This document shows, piece by piece, positions 8,350-16,526 of a stretch of 64,000 nucleotides of DNA. Made by a program: the position numbers and the translations under genes. The first letter of the stretch is position 1. Each line of letters opens with the position of its first letter. The stretch is from Ottowia oryzae (GTDB lineage Bacteria; Pseudomonadota; Gammaproteobacteria; Burkholderiales; Burkholderiaceae_C), in the NCBI RefSeq assembly GCF_003008535.1, contig NZ_CP027666.1, positions 3,275,501 through 3,339,500 on the forward strand, written 5' to 3'. Under the pieces are notes generated by a model. It made no database searches. It saw nothing but the letters and a program-made list of their open reading frames with translations, and was not told where the DNA came from.

Positions 8350-8945
8350 GCGCCATCACCTTGACCCCCGCCGACTGGCTGGCGCTGTTCGGCCACTTCC
8401 TGTCGCTGTCGCTGATGGCCGTTGGTGGCGCCATCACCACCGCGCCAGACATGCACCGCTACCTCGTCACGCAGCAGCATTGGCTGATGGACGAGCAATT
8501 CACCTCGTCCATCGCCATCGCGCAGGCCGCGCCGGGGCCCAATGTGCTTTTCGTCGGGCTGATGGGTTGGAACGTGGGGCTGAACGCCGCAGGCGGCGCG
8601 GCCCACGGTGTGAAGGCGTACGCGCTGGGTTTCCTGGGCCTGCTGGTGGCGATGGGCGGCATCCTGCTGCCTTCCAGCGTGCTGACTTTCAGCGCCACGC
8701 GCTGGGCGCACCAGCACCGCGAATGGCGGGTGGTGCGCGCCTTCAAGGCGGGCATGGCGCCCGTGGTGGTGGCGCTGCTGATCGCCACCGGCTGGCTGCT
8801 GACGGCGGTCAACGACCAGCCCGCGCGCGACTGGCGGCTGTGGCTGCTGACGGCCGCGTCGGCGCTGATCGTCTGGCGCACCCGGCTGCACCTGCTGTGG
8901 CTGATTGGCGCAGGCGCGGTGCTGGGGGCGTTCGGTCTGCTTTAA
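8346..8945 (+). CDS. Chromate transporter, C-terminal half (short-chain CHR family)
   Basis: 199 aa. The second member of the bipartite CHR transporter. It contains LFGHFLSLSLMAVGGAITT near the start and AIAQAAPGPNVLFVGLMGWN, the duplicated PGPN motif of the family, plus about five or six membrane spans. The four-base overlap with the preceding gene implies the two subunits are made together and probably form the antiparallel heterodimer described for short-chain ChrA pairs. Whether the substrate is chromate, sulfate or another oxyanion is not decided by sequence. Confidence 0.86.
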   Translation: MSAITLTPADWLALFGHFLSLSLMAVGGAITTAPDMHRYLVTQQHWLMDEQFTSSIAIAQAAPGPNVLFVGLMGWNVGLNAAGGAAHGVKAYALGFLGLLVAMGGILLPSSVLTFSATRWAHQHREWRVVRAFKAGMAPVVVALLIATGWLLTAVNDQPARDWRLWLLTAASALIVWRTRLHLLWLIGAGAVLGAFGLL

Positions 8946-8987
8946 CGCCAGGCGACCGCCAATGCTGGCGGACGGCAAGGGCAAGGG

Positions 8988-9764
8988 TCAGAAATCCAGC
9001 AGGCGCGGCAACACGGTGGCCGAAGGGCCGCGCAGCAGCGCATCGGCCTCGTCGTCCAGCGCGGTGGCTTCGGGGTTCACCACGATCACCTTGGCGCCCG
9101 CGCGCCGCGCACTGCCTGCCAGCCCGGCCGCTGGCCACACCTGGCCGGATGTGCCCACCACCAGCATCACCTCACACGCGTGGGCGGCTGCCTGCGCGGC
9201 GGCCAGCGTATCAACGGGCAGGCCCTCGCCAAACCACACCACGGCCGGGCGCACCAGGCTGCCGCACTGGGCACAGCGCGGCGGGTGGCCGGGCTCGGCC
9301 CAACTGACGGGGCAGGCATCGGCGGGGCGGCGCGCCAGCGCGCAGCCGTCCAGCCAGGCGTCGGCAAACAGGTTGCCGTGCAGCGCCAGCACGCCCGGGC
9401 TGCCAGCGGCTTCGTGCAGCCCGTCCACGTTCTGGGTGATGACCGTGAGGCGCTCTGGATGGCGGGCCTGGAACTCAGCCACGGCGATATGCCCCGCGTT
9501 GGGCCGCACCGCGCGCACCATCTCGCGGCGCATCTGGTACCAGTCCCACACGCGCTGCGGGTTGGCGCGATAGCCTTCTTCGGTGGCCAAGTCTTCCGGC
9601 CGATCGTGCGCCCACAGGCCGGTCTGCGCATCGCGGAAGGTGGGCACGCCCGATTCCGCGCTGACACCCGCGCCGGTCAGCATGGCGATGCGCCCGGCGC
9701 TTTGCAGCCAGGGGCGCACCTGGTCGATGGCCGCGGCCAGTGCGGGGTCGGCTTCGGTGGTCAT
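8988..9764 (-). CDS. NAD-dependent protein deacylase, sirtuin class III-like
   Basis: 258 aa. Removes acyl groups from lysines using NAD+. Visible are GAGVSAESGVPTFR (31-44), the QNVDGLH motif, catalytic H129 (LALHGN), and GTSGQVWPA near the C-terminus. Y76 and R79 in WYQMRR match the Tyr-x-x-Arg pair that gives class III sirtuins such as E. coli CobB a preference for succinyl or malonyl lysine. The zinc cysteines are C141, C151, C164 and C167; the first pair is spaced nine residues apart rather than the usual two. The stop is 42 bases from the convergent chromate transporter gene. The ATG follows waaA by four bases, suggesting one transcript. Confidence 0.9.
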   Translation of the reverse strand: MTTEADPALAAAIDQVRPWLQSAGRIAMLTGAGVSAESGVPTFRDAQTGLWAHDRPEDLATEEGYRANPQRVWDWYQMRREMVRAVRPNAGHIAVAEFQARHPERLTVITQNVDGLHEAAGSPGVLALHGNLFADAWLDGCALARRPADACPVSWAEPGHPPRCAQCGSLVRPAVVWFGEGLPVDTLAAAQAAAHACEVMLVVGTSGQVWPAAGLAGSARRAGAKVIVVNPEATALDDEADALLRGPSATVLPRLLDF

Positions 9765-9768
9765 TGCG

Positions 9769-11139
9769 TCACCCGCCCCTCGCTGCGCGGGCCTGCTGCC
9801 CAGCAGGCACGTCGCGCGCCGTCAGCAAGCGCACGACGGCCTTAGCCGTGCGCGCGGCCGCACCCCGGTGGGCCGCAGCAAACTCGAATCCCGCCGTTTG
9901 CATCGCCCGGCGGCCCGCTTCGTCAGCCAGCAACGCACGCGCCGTGGCCAGCGCCGCCGCCATGTCGGCCACGCGCCGCGCGGCGCCCTGCGCCTCGGCC
10001 CATTCGGCCGCCTGCGCGAAGTTGAAGGTGTGCGGCCCCATCAGCACCGGGCAGCCGCAGGCGGCGGCCTCGATCAGGTTTTGGCCCCCCAGCGGCTCGA
10101 AACTGCCGCCCAGCAGCGCGACATCGGCCAGGCTGTAGTACAGGCTCATCTCGCCAAGGCTGTCCCCTAGCCACACGTCGGCCTGCGCCGCATCTGGCGC
10201 CGGCGCGTCGACCCACTGGCTGCGGCGTGCCACGCGCAGGCCTTCGGCCTCGGCCATCGCCGCTACGTCGCCAAAACGCTGCGGGTGGCGCGGCACGATC
10301 AGCCACAGCGGCTCGCGAATCACTTCATTTTTGATAGCTGCCGGCGCAGTTTGCTCGAGCGCTGGAGGGCGAATCTGCTTCAAAAACTGCGCCTCTTCGC
10401 CCTCGCGCGAACTGGCCAGCATGACCACGGGGCGCCCGGCCAGCGCAGCGCGCCACCGCGCCGCCTGCGCCTGCTGCGCAGGGTTGGGCGTGGCGTCAAA
10501 TTTCAAGTTGCCCAGCACCGACACATTCTGCGCCCCGGCGGCGCGCAGGCGGTCTGCATCGCCTTCGGTCTGCGCCCAGACGGCGGACAGCGCGGCGTAG
10601 GCCGGGCGCATCAGCCAGCTTGCGCGCTGCGCGCCTTGCAGCGACCGGGGCGACAGGCGCGCGTTGGCCAGCGCCAGCGGCACGACTTGCGCGGCGCATT
10701 CGGCCGTCAGGTTGGGCCAGATTTCAGTTTCCATCAGCACGCCCACGTCGGGGCGGAAATGCCGCAGAAAGCGCCGCGCGGCGCGCAGGCTGTCCCACGG
10801 CTGCCAGACCTGCACGTCGCCCGGCTGCAGCAGCGTGCGCCCCTCGGCCCGGCCGGTGGCGGTGCCGTGCGTCAGCAGCAGACGCATGCCGGGCAGTTGT
10901 GCGCGCAGCGCCTTCAGCAAAATCGCCGCCGCGCGCGTTTCACCCAGCGACACCGCGTGCAGCCAGACCAGCGGCTGGCCCGCTGCAGCGTTGGCATGGG
11001 GGCGCGGCGTGGTGTAGTGGCCAAAGCGTTCAGGCACCGCTTCCAGATAGCCTGGTTCGGCCACGCCACGGCGGCTCAGCTTGCGGCGCAGCAGCGGTTG
11101 GGCCAGCCAGATGGCCAGGCTGTAGAGGGCGCGGATCAT
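9769..11139 (-). CDS. waaA: 3-deoxy-D-manno-octulosonic acid transferase
   Basis: 456 aa. Adds Kdo residues to lipid IVA at the cytoplasmic face of the inner membrane, completing the lipid A-Kdo core. An N-terminal membrane anchor (about 5-20) precedes two GT-B Rossmann domains. E67 in HAVSLGETRA is the conserved catalytic glutamate; METEIWPN (about 144-151) and GGSFEPLGGQN are family motifs. The protein is some 25-30 residues longer than usual because residues about 252-272 (FLKQIRPPALEQTAPAAIKN) are encoded by a dispersed palindromic element read in frame. The insert falls between conserved blocks (ASSREGEEAQ and EPLWLIVPRHPQRF), so activity is plausibly kept. Confidence 0.92.
   Translation of the reverse strand: MIRALYSLAIWLAQPLLRRKLSRRGVAEPGYLEAVPERFGHYTTPRPHANAAAGQPLVWLHAVSLGETRAAAILLKALRAQLPGMRLLLTHGTATGRAEGRTLLQPGDVQVWQPWDSLRAARRFLRHFRPDVGVLMETEIWPNLTAECAAQVVPLALANARLSPRSLQGAQRASWLMRPAYAALSAVWAQTEGDADRLRAAGAQNVSVLGNLKFDATPNPAQQAQAARWRAALAGRPVVMLASSREGEEAQFLKQIRPPALEQTAPAAIKNEVIREPLWLIVPRHPQRFGDVAAMAEAEGLRVARRSQWVDAPAPDAAQADVWLGDSLGEMSLYYSLADVALLGGSFEPLGGQNLIEAAACGCPVLMGPHTFNFAQAAEWAEAQGAARRVADMAAALATARALLADEAGRRAMQTAGFEFAAAHRGAAARTAKAVVRLLTARDVPAGQQARAARGG
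10327..10386 (+). repeat. Dispersed palindromic element, copy 3, inside waaA
   Basis: + strand: TTTTTGATAGCTGCCGGCGC, then a spacer, then GAGCGCTGGAGGGCGAATCT. It lies wholly within waaA and is translated in frame on the minus strand, with no stop codon. Confidence 0.85.
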
Positions 11140-11278
11140 CGGCCTGGGCCTTTCACGCGGGGCGGCGGCAGGCGCCTTGCCAGACGATTTGCTCGCCCGC
11201 CACGCGAAGTGCCTGCCGCAGATTGGCGCCCGTCGCAGCAGCGTTGGCGCACAGCTCAGGCACAGTTTTGCTCATGAA

Positions 11279-11324
11279 TCCATAGCTGCTGGCGCTGACT
11301 GGACCAGCGCTGGCGGGCGAAAAG
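11279..11324 (+). repeat. Dispersed palindromic element, copy 4
   Basis: CCATAGCTGCTGGCGC...CCAGCGCTGGCGGGCGAAAA. It lies in the 212-base gap between the phosphomannomutase stop and the waaA start. An open frame of 75 codons crosses this gap but shows no recognisable domain and I do not call it a gene. Confidence 0.85.
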
Positions 11325-11351
11325 GCCATGAATTCACCGCGCCACCGCCAG

Positions 11352-12740
11352 TCAATGCGCGGCATGGCCCAGTTGCGCATCGGGCTTCACGCGGCGCAGC
11401 AGCGCCAGCATGTCGGCTTCGATGCGCGCCAGCGCCTCGGGCGTGTGGCCTTCAAAGCGCAGCACCAGCACGGGCGTGGTGTTGCTGGCGCGCACCAGGC
11501 CAAAGCCGTCGGGCCAGTCCACGCGCACGCCGTCGATCACATTGACTTCGGCCGGCGCGCTGAACACCGACGGCGCCAGCGCCTGCAGCTCGGCCGCCAG
11601 GCGGTGCGGCTCGCCTTCGGCGCAGGCCACGTTCAGCTCGGGCGTGCTGTGGCTGGTGGGCAGCGCGTTCAGCACGGCGCTGGGGTCGGGCTGGCGGCTC
11701 AAAATCTCCAGCAGGCGGGCGCCGGCGTAGGTGCCGTCGTCAAAGCCGTACCAGCGCTCTTTGAAGAAGATGTGGCCGCTCATCTCGCCGCCCAGGGGCG
11801 CGTCGACTTCTTTCATGCGCGCCTTGACCAGCGAATGCCCGGTCTTGAACATCAGCGGCACGCCGCCCGCGGCCTGAATGGCGGGCGCCAGGCGCTGCGA
11901 GCATTTCACGTCGTACACGATGGTGCCGCCGGGCGCGCGGCTGAGCACGTCCTGCGCGAACAGCATCATCTGCCGGTCGGGGTAGATGGTCTGGCCGTCT
12001 TTGGTGACGATGCCCAAGCGGTCGCCGTCGCCGTCGAAGGCCAGGCCCAGCTCGGCGTCGGTGGTTTTGAGCGCCTGGATCACGTCGCGCAGGTTGTCGG
12101 GCTTGCTGGGGTCGGGGTGGTGGTTGGGAAAGCGGCCGTCCACCTCGGTGAACAGCTCGGTCACCTCGCAGCCCAGCGCGCGGAAGATGCCCGGCGCGCT
12201 GGCCCCGGCCACGCCGTTGCCGCAGTCAACCACGATTTTCATTGGCCTTGCCAACTGAATATCGCCCACGATGCGCGCCACGTAGGCGGGCTGCACATCG
12301 TGCTGGCGCACGCTGCCGCCGGGGCGGCGCTGCCAGGTTTCGGCCTCGATCATCTGGCGCAGCGCCTGGATCTCGTCGCCATAGATGGCGCGGCCCGCCA
12401 GCACCATCTTGAAGCCGTTGTCGTCGCGCGGGTTGTGGCTGCCCGTGACCTGAATGCCGCTGCGGCACAGCGTGTGCGCGGCAAAGTACAGCATGGGCGT
12501 GGTGACCATGCCGATGTCGATCACCTCCACGCCCGCCGCCACCAGCCCGCGCACCAGCGCAGCGCTGAGCGCAGGGCCGGACAGGCGCCCGTCGCGGCCC
12601 ACGGCCACGGCGCGCTCGCCCGCGGCCAGCGCCTGCGTGCCAAAGGCCAGGCCCAGCGCCTCGGCCAGAGGCTCGGTCAAAGTGGTGGGCGTGGTGCCCC
12701 GGATGTCGTAGGCCTTGAAGATGGCGGGTGTGACTTGCAT
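11352..12740 (-). CDS. Phosphomannomutase/phosphoglucomutase
   Basis: 462 aa. Alpha-D-phosphohexomutase of the AlgC/ManB type, interconverting hexose 6- and 1-phosphates for nucleotide sugar, LPS and exopolysaccharide synthesis. All four active-site loops are present: catalytic S101 in TGSHNPRDDNG, the metal loop DGDGDR (236-241), the sugar loop GGEMSGH, and the C-terminal phosphate loop with RASNTTPVLVLR. The start at 12740 gives MQVTPAIFKAYDIRG as in homologues; an ATG at 12749 adds three residues and is possible. No strong ribosome-binding site is seen. Located upstream of waaA on the same strand, fitting an envelope polysaccharide role. Confidence 0.92.
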   Translation of the reverse strand: MQVTPAIFKAYDIRGTTPTTLTEPLAEALGLAFGTQALAAGERAVAVGRDGRLSGPALSAALVRGLVAAGVEVIDIGMVTTPMLYFAAHTLCRSGIQVTGSHNPRDDNGFKMVLAGRAIYGDEIQALRQMIEAETWQRRPGGSVRQHDVQPAYVARIVGDIQLARPMKIVVDCGNGVAGASAPGIFRALGCEVTELFTEVDGRFPNHHPDPSKPDNLRDVIQALKTTDAELGLAFDGDGDRLGIVTKDGQTIYPDRQMMLFAQDVLSRAPGGTIVYDVKCSQRLAPAIQAAGGVPLMFKTGHSLVKARMKEVDAPLGGEMSGHIFFKERWYGFDDGTYAGARLLEILSRQPDPSAVLNALPTSHSTPELNVACAEGEPHRLAAELQALAPSVFSAPAEVNVIDGVRVDWPDGFGLVRASNTTPVLVLRFEGHTPEALARIEADMLALLRRVKPDAQLGHAAH

Positions 12741-12773
12741 GGCCGCCATTGTAGGCAGGCCGAATACTTCTAA

Positions 12774-12821
12774 ATTGATAGCTGCCGGCGATGGCCCGGC
12801 CTGCGCTGGCGGCCAAAAACA
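12774..12821 (+). repeat. Dispersed palindromic element, copy 5
   Basis: AATTGATAGCTGCCGGCGAT...CCTGCGCTGGCGGCCAAAAA. It lies in the promoter region between the divergent phosphomannomutase and EamA genes. Confidence 0.85.
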
Positions 12822-12953
12822 TGCTGAATCAGCGTTGCAGGCGCAGCAGGGGCGGCAGGGGCGCACCACGCTGGCCGCATCAATGCGCACCACAGATTTC
12901 ATCAATGGCCGCGCGGTTTGCCAACGGTGGCAGTGGATACTCATCGGTTGACC

Positions 12954-13880
12954 ATGAGCAGCGCCGCCCAGCTTCACCCCACCGCCGCCGACCGGCCTCT
13001 GACGCCCGGGCTAGGCGCCGAATTCATCTTTCTGGCGGCGGTGTGGGGCGCGTCTTTTCTGTTCATGCGGCAGGCGGCCGTGGAATTTGGCCCCCTGCCC
13101 ACCGCCGCGCTGCGCGTGGCCATCGCCGCCCTGGCGCTGCTGCCGCTGATGCTGGCGCGCGGCCTGGGGCCGTCGCTGCGGCGGCACTGGCGGCCGGTGT
13201 TCGTGTGCGGACTGCTCAATTCGGGCATTCCGTTTGCGCTGTACGCGTTCGCGCTGCTGCACATCACCACCGGCGTGTCGGCCATCCTGAACGCCACCGT
13301 GCCGCTGTTCGGCGCGCTGGTGGCCTGGGCGTGGCTGGGGCACCGGCCGGGCGCATCGCGCTCGGTGGGCCTGGTGCTGGGCTTTGTCGGCGTGGCGCTG
13401 CTCGCCTGGGACAAGGTCGCCATGAAGGGCGGCGCCAGCGCCACCTGGGCCGCGCTGGCGGTGCTGGCCTGTCTGGGTGCAACGCTGTGCTACGCCGTAG
13501 CGGCCAGCTTCACCCAGCGCTTTTTGAGCGGCCTGCCACCGCTGATGACCGCCACCGGCAGCCTGATGGGCGCGGCACTGGGGCTGGCCGTGCCCGCCGC
13601 TTTAACCTGGCCCGCACACATGCCCAGCGCCAAGGCCTGGGGTTCATTGGTCATTCTTGGCGTGCTGTGCACCAGCGTCGCGTATGTGCTGTATTTCAGG
13701 CTGATCGAGCACCTGGGCCCGGCGCGCGCGCTGACCGTCACCTTCGCGGTGCCGGTGTTCGCCCTGATTTACGGCGCCACGCTGCTGGGCGAGTCGGTCA
13801 CGCCCTGGATGCTGGGCTGCGGCGCCGTGGTGCTGTGCGGCACGGCTCTGGCCACGGGCGCCATCAAGCTACGGATTTAA
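12954..13880 (+). CDS. EamA/DMT superfamily transporter
   Basis: 308 aa. Inner-membrane drug/metabolite exporter with ten predicted membrane spans as two five-span EamA repeats. The first repeat holds VWGASFLFMRQAAVE, and the second ends with YGATLLGESVTPWMLGC. Members export amino acids, purines or drugs; the substrate here is unknown. The start ATG at 12954 gives MSSAAQL; an upstream in-frame start at 12918 is less likely. The last few codons (AIKLRI and stop) overlap a dispersed palindromic element, and the 3' end overlaps the ribE 3' end by 17 bases in convergent orientation. Confidence 0.87.
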   Translation: MSSAAQLHPTAADRPLTPGLGAEFIFLAAVWGASFLFMRQAAVEFGPLPTAALRVAIAALALLPLMLARGLGPSLRRHWRPVFVCGLLNSGIPFALYAFALLHITTGVSAILNATVPLFGALVAWAWLGHRPGASRSVGLVLGFVGVALLAWDKVAMKGGASATWAALAVLACLGATLCYAVAASFTQRFLSGLPPLMTATGSLMGAALGLAVPAALTWPAHMPSAKAWGSLVILGVLCTSVAYVLYFRLIEHLGPARALTVTFAVPVFALIYGATLLGESVTPWMLGCGAVVLCGTALATGAIKLRI

Positions 13881-14517
13881 TAGCTTCCTGCGCAGGCGCA
13901 GCGGGCGCTGTGAGCATTCTTTCTACATAACGGGCGATCAGGTCAATCTCCAGGTTGACCGACACGCCAGGCGCCAGCACATGCAGCGCGGTGTTCTGCA
14001 CGGTGTGCGGAATCAGGTTGATGCTGAACTCGCAGCCCTCGGCCCGGTCGGCCACGCTGTTGACCGTCAGGCTGACGCCGTTGACCGTGATCGAGCCCTT
14101 GTACGCCAGGTAGCGGCCCAGCTCGCGCGGGGCGCGGATGCGCAGCTCCCAGCTTTCGCCCACGGGCGCGAAGTGCGTCACCACGCCCACGCCATCCACG
14201 TGGCCCGACACGATGTGCCCACCCAGGCGGTCGTGCGCGCGCAGGGCTTTTTCAAGGTTGACGGGGCCGGGCCGATCCAGCCCGGCCGTGCGCGCCAGCG
14301 ATTCGGCAGAGATGTCGATGGCAAAGCGGGCGGCGGGCGCGTCGATTTCAACGGCCGTCATGCAGGCGCCGTTCAGCGCGATGCTGTCGCCCAGCGCCAC
14401 GTCGTCCAGGTAACCCGCGGGCGTTTGCAGATGCAGGCGCAGCCCGTGCGCGGGCGTGGCGCCCAGCGGCTGCACTTCGGCAACCTTGCCCATGGCGGTG
14501 ACGATGCCGGTGAACAT
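13864..14517 (-). CDS. ribE: Riboflavin synthase, alpha subunit
   Basis: 217 aa. Dismutates two 6,7-dimethyl-8-ribityllumazine molecules to riboflavin. It shows two lumazine-binding repeats: MFTGIVTAMGKV with DSIALNGACMT in the first (1-97) and a second repeat containing GHIVSGHVDGVG and GSITVNGVSLTV. The ATG at 14517 has AAGGA seven bases upstream. The C-terminal 15-20 residues (LTAPAAPAQEAIKSVA) and the stop are encoded by a dispersed palindromic element, so the tail is not conserved family sequence. The rest of the rib pathway is not in the window. Confidence 0.94.
   Translation of the reverse strand: MFTGIVTAMGKVAEVQPLGATPAHGLRLHLQTPAGYLDDVALGDSIALNGACMTAVEIDAPAARFAIDISAESLARTAGLDRPGPVNLEKALRAHDRLGGHIVSGHVDGVGVVTHFAPVGESWELRIRAPRELGRYLAYKGSITVNGVSLTVNSVADRAEGCEFSINLIPHTVQNTALHVLAPGVSVNLEIDLIARYVERMLTAPAAPAQEAIKSVA
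13874..13923 (+). repeat. Dispersed palindromic element, copy 6
   Basis: GATTTAATAGCTTCCTGCGC...GCGGGCGCTGTGAGCATTCT. It covers the shared convergent 3' ends of the EamA gene and ribE, and supplies codons and a stop to both. Confidence 0.8.
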
Positions 14518-14559
14518 TGGCGCATCCTTCTTCAAGACGGACGGGTATCCAAGGACCCC

Positions 14560-14598
14560 AAAAACAAAAGCCCCGCAAACATGGTTTGCGGGGCTTTG
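14560..14598 (-). terminator. Intrinsic terminator of tRNA-Arg
   Basis: A perfect 12-bp stem (14569-14580 with 14584-14595, AGCCCCGCAAAC/GTTTGCGGGGCT) and a 3-base loop. On the minus strand it is followed by TTTTGTTTTT. It lies just downstream of the tRNA-Arg gene. Confidence 0.9.
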
Positions 14599-14607
14599 TC
14601 GGATAGA

Positions 14608-14684
14608 TGGCGCGGCTGGCAGGATTCGAACCCACGACCCCTTGGTTCGTAGCCAAGTACTCTATCCAACTGAGCTACAGCCGC
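14608..14684 (-). tRNA. tRNA-Arg (anticodon ACG)
   Basis: 77 nt with an encoded CCA end. On the minus strand the acceptor stem is GCGGCTG/CAGCCGC with G73. The D arm reads GCTCAGTTGGATAGAGT, the anticodon loop is CTACGAA, and the T loop is TTCGAAT. ACG is read as ICG after deamination and decodes most CGN codons. It is followed by a strong terminator. Confidence 0.96.
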
Positions 14685-14817
14685 GCGAAGCTAAGGAGTA
14701 TAGCAGCAAATTGGCGATTGTCACCAACTTCCACCATTTTGTTCCAAATTCGTCGTGTCGCGTGGCTCGCTCACACGTCAGCCCGTGGGCGCGCTGGCAT
14801 TAGTCCGCCCTCATCTG

Positions 14818-14829
14818 TGTCGCGCGACA
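14818..14829. promoter_or_regulatory. 12-bp palindrome upstream of BLUF gene
   Basis: TGTCGCGCGACA is a perfect palindrome about 53 bases before the BLUF start codon. It could be an operator for a dimeric regulator, but in GC-rich DNA a 12-bp palindrome may also be chance. Confidence 0.25.
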
Positions 14830-14881
14830 TAGTGACGCGCGTTCAAGTGCACTACCCTGTCGTTTCTACAGGAGCGCCTAA

Positions 14882-15286
14882 TTGCTGATCGACTATTTTC
14901 TTTACACCAGCTGCTTGCCGGACGACGCAGACGCCTCCTCAGTGCCCGCCATCGTCAAGCAGGCACGGGCGCTGAATGCGAGCGCGGGCATCACCGGTGT
15001 ATTGGCGTTTGATGGCGAGTGCTTCGTGCAGTACGTGGAAGGCCCGCCAGACGCCGTGCAAAAGCTGGCCGCCGCACTGGCGCGCGACACCCGTCACACG
15101 CGCTTCAAATTGCACACCCAGGGCAGCATCGAACTGGCTGAGCGCCGCTTCAGCGCCTGGCAAATGGGGTACGCCGATATGGATGTGGCTGGTGAGGACT
15201 TAGTGATCCCCACCCTCGCCGGCCTGGACGGGGACGCTGCGCTGGATTACTTCCTGAACCACGCCCCGGCGCTGGACTTTGCGTGA
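14882..15286 (+). CDS. Stand-alone BLUF-domain blue-light sensor
   Basis: 134 aa. FAD-binding BLUF photoreceptor domain (about 1-95) with a short C-terminal cap and no fused output domain. The photocycle residues line up with AppA by position: Y8 (FLYTS), N32, Q50 (CFVQYVEG), W93 and M95 (SAWQMGY); the 42-residue Tyr-Gln and 24-residue Tyr-Asn spacings are identical to AppA. It should therefore be light-active and act by binding a partner protein, as PixD-type proteins do. The TTG start at 14882 has AGGAG seven bases upstream and gives a family-like N-terminus. The partner is not identified; neighbours are tRNAs and hrcA. Confidence 0.92.
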   Translation: MLIDYFLYTSCLPDDADASSVPAIVKQARALNASAGITGVLAFDGECFVQYVEGPPDAVQKLAAALARDTRHTRFKLHTQGSIELAERRFSAWQMGYADMDVAGEDLVIPTLAGLDGDAALDYFLNHAPALDFA

Positions 15287-15388
15287 AGGCCCGGGCGCGC
15301 GGCAGCACCGGTCTATCTATATGTAGAGGGTGCCTGCCGTAAGGGAGACTGCCGCAAACAGTTGCGGCGAGCGATCGGATGGGTGGGG

Positions 15389-15465
15389 TGGTAGGGCGTG
15401 TAGGACTTGAACCTACGACCAAAGGATTATGAGTCCTCTGCTCTAACCAACTGAGCTAACGCCCC
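15389..15465 (-). tRNA. tRNA with CAU anticodon (Met or lysidine-type Ile2)
   Basis: 77 nt with encoded CCA. On the minus strand the acceptor is GGGGCGT/ACGCCCT with a G1-U72 wobble, the D arm is GCTCAGTTGGTTAGAGC, the anticodon loop CTCATAA, and the T loop TTCAAGT. The CAU anticodon fits elongator Met or tRNA-Ile2 modified by TilS. The variable and T-arm sequences (TTGGTCG, TTCAAGTCC) look more like E. coli ileX than metT, but I cannot decide without alignment. It lies 15 bases downstream of the hrcA stop. Confidence 0.9.
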
Positions 15466-15480
15466 CAGCCGGGCGCTATT

Positions 15481-16509
15481 CTAGGCGCTGCCCTGTGGCT
15501 TGCCCTGGCTGAGCGCATTGCTGACCAGGCGCGAGGTGATGTCCACGATCTGGATCATGCGGTCGTAAGGCATGCGCGTGGGGCCGACAACGCCTAGCGT
15601 GCCCACCACCTTGCCGTCAACCTCATAGGGCGCGCTGACCACCGACAGCTCTTCCACGGGCACGGTCTGGCTTTCGCCGCCGATGTAGATACGCACACCT
15701 TCGGCCTCGCTGGACACATCCAGCAGCCGGATCAGCTGCGCTTTTTGCTCGAACAGATCGAAAGCGCGGCGCAGCTGGTTCATGTCAGAGGCGAAGTCGC
15801 TCACTGCCAGCAGGTTGCGCTCGCCCGAGATGACCACCTGATCCTGCGCCTGCGTCATCGCTTCAGACCCGGCGGCCACGGCGGCGTGCATCAAGGTGCC
15901 GATCTCGCCGCGCAGGCTGTCCACTTCCTGGCGCAGCCGGGCGCGCACCTGTTCGATGGCCATGCCTGAAAAGTTGGCGTTCAGGTAGTTGGCCGCTTCC
16001 TGCAGCTCGGTGCCGGTGTAGTCGGTTTCGGTGAACAGCACGCGGTTTTGCACATCGCCATCGGGCGTGACGATGATGAGCAACAGCCGCCGCTCCGACA
16101 GCCGCAAAAATTCGATGTGCCTGAACACCGAGGTGCGCCGCTGCGTCATGACCACGCCGACAAAGCTGGACAGGTTGGACAGCAACTGCGCCGCGCTGGC
16201 GATGACTTTTTGTGGCTGGTCTGGCGGCAGCGCGGGCGCGTCCAGCGGGCCCGGTTGCGCGGTGAGCATGGTGTCGACAAACAGGCGGTAGCCGCGCGGC
16301 GTGGGCACGCGCCCCGCCGAGGTGTGGGGGCTGACGATCAGACCCAGATCTTCCAGATCGGCCATCACGTTGCGGATGGTGGCGGGCGAAAGCTCCAACC
16401 CCGACGCGCCTGAGAGCGTGCGCGAGCCCACTGGCTGACCGTCGGCGATGTAGCGCTCGATCAGGGTCTTCAGCAGCAGGCGTGCACGGTCATCCAACAT
16501 CAAATTCAT
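15481..16509 (-). CDS. hrcA: Heat-inducible transcription repressor HrcA
   Basis: 342 aa. Represses groE and dnaK-type chaperone genes by binding CIRCE operators; its folding depends on GroEL, which links heat load to derepression. A winged-helix domain (about 1-90, with SPATIRNVMADLEDLGL and SPHTSAGRVPTPRGYRLFV) precedes the GAF-like and dimerisation parts. The start is either ATG 16509 (MNLMLDDRARLLL) or ATG 16500; neither has a recognisable ribosome-binding site. No CIRCE inverted repeat is visible upstream, so direct autoregulation is not supported here. It is divergent from nadK with only 17 bases between the two start codons. Confidence 0.93.
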   Translation of the reverse strand: MNLMLDDRARLLLKTLIERYIADGQPVGSRTLSGASGLELSPATIRNVMADLEDLGLIVSPHTSAGRVPTPRGYRLFVDTMLTAQPGPLDAPALPPDQPQKVIASAAQLLSNLSSFVGVVMTQRRTSVFRHIEFLRLSERRLLLIIVTPDGDVQNRVLFTETDYTGTELQEAANYLNANFSGMAIEQVRARLRQEVDSLRGEIGTLMHAAVAAGSEAMTQAQDQVVISGERNLLAVSDFASDMNQLRRAFDLFEQKAQLIRLLDVSSEAEGVRIYIGGESQTVPVEELSVVSAPYEVDGKVVGTLGVVGPTRMPYDRMIQIVDITSRLVSNALSQGKPQGSA

Positions 16510-16526
16510 TATGATGTAATTTGACA
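16502..16526. promoter_or_regulatory. AT-rich 17-base gap between hrcA and nadK starts
   Basis: An AT-rich imperfect inverted repeat with AAATT and AATTT arms (16502-16506 and 16518-16522) occupies the gap and stands out from the GC-rich surroundings. The promoters of both genes must lie inside the opposite coding region or overlap here. No ribosome-binding site is seen for either gene, so leaderless mRNAs are possible. Confidence 0.4.

Noticed and set aside
11153..11380. A 75-codon minus-strand frame between phosphomannomutase and waaA
   Set aside because: Part of it is the dispersed element and the rest matches no family I know. It overlaps the end of phosphomannomutase. Considered noncoding.
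11328..12773. A 481-codon + strand open frame opposite phosphomannomutase
   Set aside because: Antisense shadow of a clear enzyme gene; His/Gln-rich without motif.
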